From assembly GCF_036967205.1 (NCBI RefSeq), contig NZ_CP146022.1, positions 7,006,001 through 7,070,000 of the forward strand: a DNA stretch of 64,000 nt, read 5' to 3'. The first letter of the stretch is position 1, and the number at the start of each line of letters is the position of its first letter. Below the pieces are notes generated by a model, which was not told the origin of the DNA, searched no databases, and was given only the letters and a program-made list of their open reading frames with translations. The stretch comes from Streptomyces sp. Q6 (GTDB taxonomy: Bacteria; Actinomycetota; Actinomycetes; Streptomycetales; Streptomycetaceae). The translations under genes and the position numbers were made by a program. Below are positions 16,448 through 23,209 of the stretch, piece after piece.

Positions 16448-18448
16448 ATGGTGCGCACGGAGGGCCATGGCGCCTGGCCGTCGCCGATCGACGCGGCGCT
16501 GGCCGCCGCGCACGACGGACAGCCCGAGTTCGTCGGGTTCGTCGGCGACGAGGCCTGGTGGACCGAACCGCGGCCCACCGAGGCGGGCCGCCGCGCCCTG
16601 GTGCGCCGCAGGCCGGACGGCACCGAGCAGTCGGTGCTGCCCGCGCCATGGAACGTGCGCAGCCGCGTCATCGAGTACGGCGGCCGGCCGTGGGCGGGCG
16701 CCGAGCGCGCCGAGGGCCCGCTGCTGGTCTTCGTGAACTTCGCCGACCAGCGCCTGTACGCGTACGAGCCCGAGACCCCGGGTGCCGAGCCGCGGCCGCT
16801 GACCCCGCTCTCCTCGGTCGGCGGCGGTCTGCGCTGGGCCGATCCGCAGCTCCACCTCGACCGGGGCGAGGTCTGGTGCGTCCTGGAGGAGTTCACCGGC
16901 GACGGACCGAGCGACGTACGCCGGGTCGCCGCGGCCGTCCCGCTGGACGGCTCGGCCGCCGAGGAGCGCGCCGCCGTGCGCGAACTCACCGACCCGGCAG
17001 CCCACCGGTTCGTCACCGGCGCCCGGCTCTCGCCCGACGGGCGGCAGGCGGCGTGGATCGTCTGGGACCACCCGCGCATGCCGTGGGACGGTACGGAGCT
17101 GCTGCTCGCCGACGTGCGGGAGGACGGCACGTTCGGGCCCGCCCGGAGCGTCGCGGGCGGCCCCGAGGAGTCGATCTGCCAGGTCGAGTGGGCCCCCGAC
17201 GGCGCACTCCTGTACTCCGGTGACGCGAGCGGCTGGTGGAACCTGTACCGGCTCGACGGCGCCGCGGCCCCCGGCGCGGCCGCCAGGCCGCTGTGCCCGC
17301 GCGAGGAGGAGTTCGGCGGGCCGCTGTGGAAGATCGGCCTGAGCTGGTTCAAGCCCCTGGAGGCCGGTCTCGTCGCCGTCGTGCACGGCGCGGGCGCCAC
17401 CTCGCTCGGCATCCTCGACCCGGAGACCGGTGAGGTCGTCGACACCGCGGGCCCCTGGACCGAGTGGTCCTCGACGCTCGCCGTGCACGGCACCCGGGTC
17501 GTCGGCGTCGCCGCGAGCCCGCGCACCGCCCCCGAGGTCGTCGAGCTGGACACCTGCACCGGCCGCACCCGGGTGATCGGCGCCGCGCACAGCGACCCCG
17601 TCGACCCGGCCTACTACCCCGAACCGCAGATCCGCACGTTCGAGGGGCCCGAGGGGCGCGACATCCACGCCCACATCTATCCGCCGCACAGCCCCACCCA
17701 CATCGCCCCCGACGACACGCTCCCGCCGTACGTCGTCTGGGCGCACGGCGGCCCCACCGGGCACGCCCCCCTCGTGCTCGACCTGGAGATCGCCTACTTC
17801 ACCTCGCGCGGCATCGGCGTCGCCGAGGTCAACTACGGGGGCTCCACCGGCTACGGGCGGGAGTACCGCAACCGGCTGCGCGAGCAGTGGGGCGTCGTCG
17901 ACGTCGAGGACTGCGCGGCCGTCGCCCTCGCGCTCGCCGAGGAGGGCACCGCCGACCGGGAGCGGCTCGCGATCCGCGGCGGCAGCGCCGGAGGCTGGAC
18001 CAGCGCCGCGTCCCTGACCAGCACGGACGTCTACGCGTGCGGCACGATCATCTACCCCATCCTCGACCTCACCGGCTGGGCCGAGGGCGAGACCCACGAC
18101 TTCGAGTCGCGGTACCTGGAGTCCCTCGTCGGGTCCCTCGCCGAGGTCCCCGCGCGGTACGCCGAGCGCTCGCCGGTCGAGCACGCCGACCGGCTCACCG
18201 TCCCCTTCCTCATCCTTCAGGGGCTGGACGACGTGATCTGCCCGCCCGCCCAGTGCGAGCGGTTCCTTGAGCGGGTGGAGAGCGAGGGGCGGCGCGTCCC
18301 GCACGCGTACATCGCCTTCGAGGGCGAGGGGCACGGCTTCCGCCGCGCGGACACCATGGTCCGCGCCCTGGAGGCCGAACTCTCCCTGTACGCCCAGGTC
18401 TTCGGGCTCAACGTCGCCGGTCTGCCCACCCTGGAGCTGTCCAAGTGA
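16448..18448 (+). CDS. S9 family prolyl oligopeptidase-like serine peptidase
   Basis: A 666-aa protein: an N-terminal seven-bladed beta-propeller (about 20-390, with LSPDGRQAAWIVWD and WAPDGALLYSGDASG blades) and a C-terminal alpha/beta-hydrolase. The catalytic Ser is in GGSAGGW (about 513), Asp in LQGLDDVICP (about 594) and His in EGEGHGF (about 628). WAHGGPTGHA marks the oxyanion strand. It resembles the acylaminoacyl- or dipeptidyl-peptidase branch and has no signal peptide, so it acts in the cytoplasm on small peptides. It lies 111 nt after the M20 gene and overlaps the next gene by 4 nt. Confidence 0.9.
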   Translation: MVRTEGHGAWPSPIDAALAAAHDGQPEFVGFVGDEAWWTEPRPTEAGRRALVRRRPDGTEQSVLPAPWNVRSRVIEYGGRPWAGAERAEGPLLVFVNFADQRLYAYEPETPGAEPRPLTPLSSVGGGLRWADPQLHLDRGEVWCVLEEFTGDGPSDVRRVAAAVPLDGSAAEERAAVRELTDPAAHRFVTGARLSPDGRQAAWIVWDHPRMPWDGTELLLADVREDGTFGPARSVAGGPEESICQVEWAPDGALLYSGDASGWWNLYRLDGAAAPGAAARPLCPREEEFGGPLWKIGLSWFKPLEAGLVAVVHGAGATSLGILDPETGEVVDTAGPWTEWSSTLAVHGTRVVGVAASPRTAPEVVELDTCTGRTRVIGAAHSDPVDPAYYPEPQIRTFEGPEGRDIHAHIYPPHSPTHIAPDDTLPPYVVWAHGGPTGHAPLVLDLEIAYFTSRGIGVAEVNYGGSTGYGREYRNRLREQWGVVDVEDCAAVALALAEEGTADRERLAIRGGSAGGWTSAASLTSTDVYACGTIIYPILDLTGWAEGETHDFESRYLESLVGSLAEVPARYAERSPVEHADRLTVPFLILQGLDDVICPPAQCERFLERVESEGRRVPHAYIAFEGEGHGFRRADTMVRALEAELSLYAQVFGLNVAGLPTLELSK

Positions 18449-19365
18449 AGGCACTGCGCCGTGGGCGCCGACTCGCCCCCGGCGCCCGCGTCGCCGTCGT
18501 CGCGCCCAGCGGGCCCGTGCCCGAGGACCGGCTCCAGGCGGGCCTGGACATCCTGCGCGGCTGGGACCTGGATCCCGTCGTCGCCCCCCATGTCCTGGAC
18601 GTGCACGGGGAGTTCGACTACCTCGCGGGCGCGGACGCGGACCGTGCCGCGGATCTCCAGCGGGCCTGGTGCGACCCCGACGTGGACGCCGTGCTGTGCG
18701 CCCGCGGCGGCTACGGCGTGCAGCGCATGGTCGACCTGCTCGACTGGGAGGCGATGCGGGCCGCCGGGCCCAAGGCGTTCGTCGGGTACAGCGACATCAC
18801 CGCGCTGCACGAGGCGTTCGCGGTGCGGCTCGGCGTCTCGACCCTGCACGGTCCGATGGTCGCGGCGGCGGACTTCCTGAAGCACGCGCGGGCGCAGGAC
18901 CACTTGCGGGCCACGCTGTTCGAGCCCGAGTCGGTCCAGGTGATCACCGCCCTGGAAGGCGCCGCAGCGCTCGTGCCCGGCAGCGCGCGGGGCGTCACCC
19001 TGGGCGGCTGCCTCTGCTTGCTCGCCGCGGACCTCGGCACGTCGGCCGCCCGTCCGTCGGCGCGGGGCGGACTGCTCTGCCTGGAGGACGTCGGCGAGGA
19101 GACGTACCGCGTCGACCGGTATCTGACCCAACTGCTGCGCGGGGGCTGGCTGTCGGGCGTCTCCGGCATCCTGCTCGGCTCCTGGGCGGAGTGCGAACCG
19201 GTGCGGGACCTGCTCGTCGAGCGGCTCGGCGGGCTCGGGGTGCCGGTCGTGGAGGAGTTCGGGTTCGGCCACGGCGACGGCGCGCTGACGGTGCCGCTCG
19301 GGGTCGCGGGTCGGCTGGACGCGGAGGCCGGGACGCTCACCCTGGACGCCCCCGCGCTCGACTGA
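18445..19365 (+). CDS. S66 family LD-carboxypeptidase (LdcA-like)
   Basis: A 306-aa enzyme of the murein tetrapeptide LD-carboxypeptidase family. The catalytic Ser is S116 in FVGYSDIT, the Glu is in LCLEDVGEE and the His in GFGHGDG. The start region RVAVVAPSGPV and ARGGYGVQRMVDLLD are signature segments. It cleaves the L-to-D bond that releases the terminal D-Ala of muropeptide tetrapeptides. The GTG start overlaps the S9 stop (GTGA), so translation is coupled. With the M55 D-aminopeptidase in the same operon it points to cell-wall peptide recycling. Confidence 0.92.
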   Translation: MKALRRGRRLAPGARVAVVAPSGPVPEDRLQAGLDILRGWDLDPVVAPHVLDVHGEFDYLAGADADRAADLQRAWCDPDVDAVLCARGGYGVQRMVDLLDWEAMRAAGPKAFVGYSDITALHEAFAVRLGVSTLHGPMVAAADFLKHARAQDHLRATLFEPESVQVITALEGAAALVPGSARGVTLGGCLCLLAADLGTSAARPSARGGLLCLEDVGEETYRVDRYLTQLLRGGWLSGVSGILLGSWAECEPVRDLLVERLGGLGVPVVEEFGFGHGDGALTVPLGVAGRLDAEAGTLTLDAPALD

Positions 19366-19371
19366 CGGCCA

Positions 19372-19470
19372 CCTGCGCGTCGGCCGGGTCAGCCCCCGGC
19401 CCTGGGCCGACGGCCTGCGCGTCAGCCCCCGGCCCTGGACCGACGGCCTGCGCGTCGGCCGGGTCAGCCC
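19372..19470. repeat. GC-rich tandem repeat between convergent genes
   Basis: Three copies of a unit starting cctgcgcgtc: a 42-nt copy at 19372-19413, a 33-nt copy lacking an internal ggccgggtc at 19414-19446, and a partial 24-nt copy at 19447-19470. The last copy covers the stop codon of the acetyltransferase on the other strand. Each unit contains gggtcagcccccggccc, which can fold back, so the array may act as a bidirectional transcription barrier. Confidence 0.6.
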
Positions 19471-20006
19471 TTCACGCCGGGCTTCCAGTCCTGGGCGAGG
19501 AGACCGAGCAGGACCTCGTCGAGGAACTCGCCGAGCACCCAGGCCGAGGAGCGCAGCACGCCCTCGCGGACGAAGCCGCACCGCTCGGCCGCGCGCAGCA
19601 TCCCGTGGTTGTCCGCCAGCGTCTCGATCTGCAGCCGGTGCAGGCCGCGTACGACGAAGCCGTAGTGGCACAGCGTCGCGACGACGTCGGTGCCGTAACC
19701 CTTGCCGCGCGCGGCCGGCAGCAGTCCCAGGCCGATGTGCGCGGAGCGGCTGTGGTGGTCGATGCCCCACAGCGTCGCCGTGCCGAGCAGTGTGCCGCCC
19801 TCCCGCTCCACCACGGAGAACGGGACGCTGCTCTCGTTCGCGTCGTCCACGAAGAGCCGCGGGTCCCTCGTGCCGGGTGTGATCGGGCGCCAGGGGCCGC
19901 CCTCGGCCCGCGAACCGTTGACCACGTCGTCGTAGAGCTCGGTCCGCAGCACCGGGATGTCGTCCTCATGCCGGGCCCGCAGCCCGATCCTGTCGCCTCT
20001 GAGCAT
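19464..20006 (-). CDS. GNAT family N-acetyltransferase (RimJ/RimL type)
   Basis: A 180-aa protein starting MLRGDRIGLRARHEDDIPVL, the usual RimJ/RimL-like opening. The acetyl-CoA site is IGLGLLPAARGKGYGTDVV (R/Q-G-x-G-x-G/A variant) and the C-terminal HRLQIETLADNHGMLRAAERCGF is typical. Acceptor unknown (protein N-terminus or small amine). A tandem repeat overlaps its last codons. The start at 20006 is the only ATG giving the complete N-terminal strand. Confidence 0.87.
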   Translation of the reverse strand: MLRGDRIGLRARHEDDIPVLRTELYDDVVNGSRAEGGPWRPITPGTRDPRLFVDDANESSVPFSVVEREGGTLLGTATLWGIDHHSRSAHIGLGLLPAARGKGYGTDVVATLCHYGFVVRGLHRLQIETLADNHGMLRAAERCGFVREGVLRSSAWVLGEFLDEVLLGLLAQDWKPGVKG

Positions 20007-20123
20007 GCGGGATTCTTATCGGACCGGTCAGGGTCGAGGCAACCGCTCGACCGACCGGCCCGATCGGCGCACGCACCCGCGCACGGACCCACGCACGCAC
20101 CTGAGCACGCGTCGGTGCTCCGG
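20007..20123. other. Short intergenic region rich in cgcac repeats
   Basis: A stretch of about 40 nt (20066-20107) consists of imperfect gcacgcac/ccgcgcac copies. No gene or clear regulatory site is seen. It carries the promoter region of the acetyltransferase gene. Confidence 0.3.
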
Positions 20124-20507
20124 TCAGTGCACGCACAGGCAGAACGGATGACCGGCCGGATCGGCGTAGATCCGCCAGTTGGCGTCCGGGCGGAGCTGGT
20201 CCGTCCGCTCCAGGACCGTGGCGCCGAGGGCGAGGGCGCGCTTCTCCTCGCCGTCGAGATCGTCCACGTCGAAGTCCAGGTGGAGCTGTTGCGGCCGCTC
20301 CTGTCCCGGCCACTCGGGCGGCCGGTAGCCCGTCACCCGCTGGCAGGCGATCGGCGTGCCCTCGAATCCGTGGACCTCGATCCAGTCGGTGTCCCCGGGG
20401 TCCGCGACCACCCGGCCGCCGAGCAGTTCGGCGTAGAACGTGGCGAGCTGTTCCGGATCGGCGCAGTCCAATGCGACTGCCTGCAACTTTCGAATCACTC
20501 CGGTCAC
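20124..20507 (-). CDS. VOC (glyoxalase/bleomycin-resistance fold) family protein
   Basis: A 127-aa protein with the paired beta-alpha-beta-beta-beta units of the VOC fold. The first is IRKLQAVALDCADPEQLATF then YAELLGGRVV; the second is QQLHLDFDVDDLDGEEKRAL then DPAGHPFCLCVH. The HLDFDV and DPAGHPFCL segments are those of the small uncharacterised actinobacterial VOC group. Metal and substrate are unknown. I use the GTG at 20507 (VTGVIRKLQ) because GGTGGCGGG lies just upstream and the preceding 16 codons are Gly-rich and not family-like; the longer ATG start at 20555 is possible. Confidence 0.75.
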   Translation of the reverse strand: MTGVIRKLQAVALDCADPEQLATFYAELLGGRVVADPGDTDWIEVHGFEGTPIACQRVTGYRPPEWPGQERPQQLHLDFDVDDLDGEEKRALALGATVLERTDQLRPDANWRIYADPAGHPFCLCVH

Positions 20508-20653
20508 GTACCCGCCACCCGCGCCGGGCATGCGGGTGCCACCGCCCGCCGTCACCCGTACGGGCCCTCGGCCGGTGCGGTCCCGGCGCTTTCCCGCACA
20601 TGCTGGGCGGGGAGGCGGCGACGGCCTCCGGGGGAACGACGGAAGGGTCCACG

Positions 20654-20896
20654 ATGAGCCCCAAGGACACCGCGAGCTCCTCGAAGAGCGGCGGCACCGC
20701 CGCGTTCACGCCGGCCAGGATCGCGGTCCTGGTCCTGGCCGTCCTCGCCGTGATCTTCATCTTCGAGAACACCCAGCGGGTGAAGATCCGCCTGCTGATC
20801 CCCGAGGTCACCATGCCGCTCTACGGCGCGCTGCTGATCACGGCGGTCATCGGAGCCGTCTGCGGGGGCTATTTCGTGGCGAGGAGACGCAAGTGA
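20654..20896 (+). CDS. LapA-domain small membrane protein
   Basis: An 80-aa protein with two transmembrane helices: TPARIAVLVLAVLAVIFIFEN (about 19-39) and MPLYGALLITAVIGAVCGGYF (about 54-74). The connecting FENTQRVKIRLLIPEV is the LapA (lipopolysaccharide assembly protein A, DUF1049) signature, and the tail ARRRK is cytoplasmic. In Gram-positives the role is unknown. The ATG has GGAAGGG 6 nt upstream. It overlaps the next gene by 4 nt (GTGA). Confidence 0.85.
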   Translation: MSPKDTASSSKSGGTAAFTPARIAVLVLAVLAVIFIFENTQRVKIRLLIPEVTMPLYGALLITAVIGAVCGGYFVARRRK

Positions 20897-21216
20897 GACG
20901 AGTGGCGACGCTGACGGCCGGGACGGTCCTGGCGCTGACGGCATCGGTGGGAGTCGCGGGCGCCGCGTCCGCCGCGGACGGACCGGCGATGCCGGACTTC
21001 CGCGGCCGCGGTCTGATGCACGTGTTCAGCACGCTCGACTACCGCACCCGGGTCGAGGTGAAGGACGTCAGCGGCCGGCACCGGCACGTCCTGTGGCCGA
21101 TGAGCTGGAAGGTCTGCACCCAGAGCCCGGCCGCCGGCCAGGGGATCGGCGACGACACGGTCCGCATCGGCGTCGTGAAGAACGGCGAGAAGTGCCCCCG
21201 GACGGGCGTCCGGTAG
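20893..21216 (+). CDS. Secreted PASTA-like domain protein
   Basis: A 107-aa protein with a Sec signal peptide (about 1-28, RRVATLTAGTVLALTASVGVAGAASA). The single small domain MPDFRGRGLMHVFSTLDYRTRVEVKD then WKVCTQSPAAGQGI has the order of a PASTA domain: a P-x-hydrophobic-G opening, then C/V-x-x-Q-x-P-x-x-G. Two Cys residues (in WKVCTQ and EKCPRT) could form a disulfide. PASTA domains bind muropeptides or protein partners. It is translationally coupled to the LapA-like gene, so both probably act at the envelope. No enzymatic motif. Confidence 0.7.
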   Translation: MRRVATLTAGTVLALTASVGVAGAASAADGPAMPDFRGRGLMHVFSTLDYRTRVEVKDVSGRHRHVLWPMSWKVCTQSPAAGQGIGDDTVRIGVVKNGEKCPRTGVR

Positions 21217-21236
21217 CGGCTGCGTACGCTGACCGG

Positions 21237-21818
21237 ATGAGTGATCATCCAGCGATCCTGGCCGCGGGCGACCGGGTGGCCATCCGGCCGTACGCGCTCA
21301 CCGACGCGGACGAGTTCACCGCACGGGCCCGCGAGAGCGAGCGACTGCACCGGCCCTGGCTCTTCCCGCCCGCCGACCCCGCCACCTACGCGGACTACGC
21401 GGGCCGGCTCATCGAGGATCCGACGAAGTACGGGTTCCTGGTGTGCGAGCGGGCGGGGGACGGGCCGGAGAGCGGGCCGATCGCCGGGTTCATCAACATC
21501 AACAACGTCGTGCTCGGCGGCTTCCGCTGCGGCGCCCTCGGCTACGGCGCCTTCGCCCACGCGGCCGGGCGCGGCCTGATGTCCGAGGGCCTCGGCCTGG
21601 TGACCGGGTACGCGTTCGGCACGCTCGGCCTGCACCGCCTGGAGATCAACGCCCAGCCGCGCAACGTCGCGTCGATCGCGCTGGCCCGCCGCGCCGGATT
21701 CCGGCGCGAAGGGTTCTCGCCGGACTTCCTCTTCATCGACGGGGCCTGGCGCGACCACGAGCGCTGGGCGCTCACCGCCGAGATGGTCAGCGCCCGGACC
21801 GCCCCGGCTTCCGGTTGA
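21237..21818 (+). CDS. GNAT family N-acetyltransferase (RimJ/RimL type)
   Basis: A 193-aa protein: AAGDRVAIRPYALTDADEFT opening, RESERLHRPWLFPP, and the acetyl-CoA loop AHAAGRGLMSEGLGLV (G-R-G-L/x-A/S variant). It ends with HRLEINAQPRNVASIALARRAGFRREGF. This is the RimJ/RimL ribosomal-protein-type acetyltransferase branch. The ATG at 21237 is 20 nt after the previous stop. Its 3' end overlaps the convergent DUF6204 gene by 32 nt. Confidence 0.87.
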   Translation: MSDHPAILAAGDRVAIRPYALTDADEFTARARESERLHRPWLFPPADPATYADYAGRLIEDPTKYGFLVCERAGDGPESGPIAGFININNVVLGGFRCGALGYGAFAHAAGRGLMSEGLGLVTGYAFGTLGLHRLEINAQPRNVASIALARRAGFRREGFSPDFLFIDGAWRDHERWALTAEMVSARTAPASG

Positions 21819-22137
21819 TCTTCATGGTGTCCATGTCCGTCACGGTCGAGCGCAGCTCCCCGTACGGGTAGCCGCGCTCCTGGAGATACGCCTCGGCCCG
21901 CTCCTCGGCCAGCGCGCCCGCCATCTCGTCGCCGTCGGCCGGGTCGGAATCGACGACGTACCGCATCGAGAAGTGCTTGAGCGTGCGGTCGTACGCGAGG
22001 GAACCCTCGGGGCCGAACCGCATGCCCGCGATGCCCTCGTGCTCGGCGACCTCCGCGAGCAGCCGCTCCCGCGCCGCGTCGGTGAGGTCGTCGAAGGTGC
22101 CGCGGACGATGACGCGGTAGGTGTGGCTCTCGGCCAT
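21787..22137 (-). CDS. DUF6204 family protein
   Basis: A 116-aa protein of the small actinobacterial family with a ferredoxin-like alternation: SHTYRVIVRGTFDDLTDAAR, FSMRYVVDSDPADGDEMAGA and the C-terminal RGYPYGELRSTVTDMDTMKI. Function unknown. AGGAGG lies 14 nt upstream of the ATG. It is convergent with, and overlaps by 32 nt, the upstream acetyltransferase gene, and is divergent from the arginase-like gene. Confidence 0.8.
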   Translation of the reverse strand: MAESHTYRVIVRGTFDDLTDAARERLLAEVAEHEGIAGMRFGPEGSLAYDRTLKHFSMRYVVDSDPADGDEMAGALAEERAEAYLQERGYPYGELRSTVTDMDTMKINRKPGRSGR

Positions 22138-22217
22138 GGTGGTGCTCGCTCCTCCTGCGCACGCGGATGCGTACGGCCTGTTGAAAGCGCCAGGGTACGT
22201 CGATGAGGATGGCGCGC

Positions 22218-23117
22218 ATGCGGAATATCGTGGCGATCGACGCTCCCTCGAACCTGGGCCTGCGCCCGCCCGCCCCCGGCACCGTCCCCGGTGTCTACAA
22301 ACTGGCCGGTGCCCTGCGCGAGCACGGGATCGTGCGCCGCCTCGGCGCCGTCGAGGGCGGCGTCGTCGTACCGCCGCGCTACGACCGGGGCGACTGGCAG
22401 GAGGGCGACGGGGTCTTCAACGCCGCCGCCATCGCCACGTACACCGTGCGGCTCGCCGACCGGATCGAACGGCATGTCCGGGCGGGGGACTTCCCGCTCG
22501 TGCTCGGCGGCGACTGCTCGATCCAGCTCGGCGCGGCCCTCGCGCTGCGCCGCGTCGGCCGGTACGGGCTCGCCGCCGTCGACGCCTCCGCGGACTTCCG
22601 GCACCCGGGGAACTCCGACCGGGTCGGCGCGGCCGGCGGCGAGGAACTGGCGCTCGGCACGGGCCGCGGCCAGGCCGACCTCACGGACATCGAGGGACTG
22701 CGGCCCTATCTGCGCGACGAGGACGTACGGCTCTTCGGTGGCCGCGACGCCTTCGAGGACGACCGGGCCGAACTCGCCGCGCTCAAGATCCCGAACGTGA
22801 CCGTCGGCGAACTGCGCGAGTGGGGCGTCGCGGACGTCGTACCCGGCTTCGTGCAGAGCCTCGAAGTGCCGGTGCTCGACGGCTTCTGGGTGCACCTGGA
22901 CGCCGACGTCCTCGATCCGAGCGTGATGCCGGCCGTCGACGCCCCCGACCCGGGCGGCCTGCTGCCCGACGAACTCCTCGCGCTGCTCGGGCCGTTGCTC
23001 GCCTCGCCGCGCTGCGTCGGCATGAACGTCACCATCTACGACCCGGACCTGGACCCCGACGGCACCGCGGGTGCGCTGCTCACCGACCTCATCGTGGCCG
23101 CCTTTGCGCAATCCTGA
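22218..23117 (+). CDS. Arginase/agmatinase-fold protein with non-canonical metal site
   Basis: A 299-aa protein with the ureohydrolase fold. The three signature segments are present but altered: GGDC at 97-100 instead of GGDH, DASAD at 122-126 instead of DAHxD, and HLDADVLDP (D228, D230) instead of SxDxDxxDP. Both metal-binding histidines of arginase are therefore Cys and Ser, while all four aspartates remain. It may bind one metal, use a different metal, or be a non-hydrolytic relative; formimidoylglutamase or agmatinase activity should not be assumed. The start at 22218 follows GAGGA by 8 nt; ATG 22203 is an alternative. Divergent from DUF6204. Confidence 0.78.
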   Translation: MRNIVAIDAPSNLGLRPPAPGTVPGVYKLAGALREHGIVRRLGAVEGGVVVPPRYDRGDWQEGDGVFNAAAIATYTVRLADRIERHVRAGDFPLVLGGDCSIQLGAALALRRVGRYGLAAVDASADFRHPGNSDRVGAAGGEELALGTGRGQADLTDIEGLRPYLRDEDVRLFGGRDAFEDDRAELAALKIPNVTVGELREWGVADVVPGFVQSLEVPVLDGFWVHLDADVLDPSVMPAVDAPDPGGLLPDELLALLGPLLASPRCVGMNVTIYDPDLDPDGTAGALLTDLIVAAFAQS

Positions 23118-23209
23118 CCGGAGCAGCCCCTGGTCAGCTCGCCGATGACCATGTTCGATGGTCGTCGGGGGTGCCAGGTGCGGCGCGCCCCGGGCGACGG
23201 GAGGCAGAC

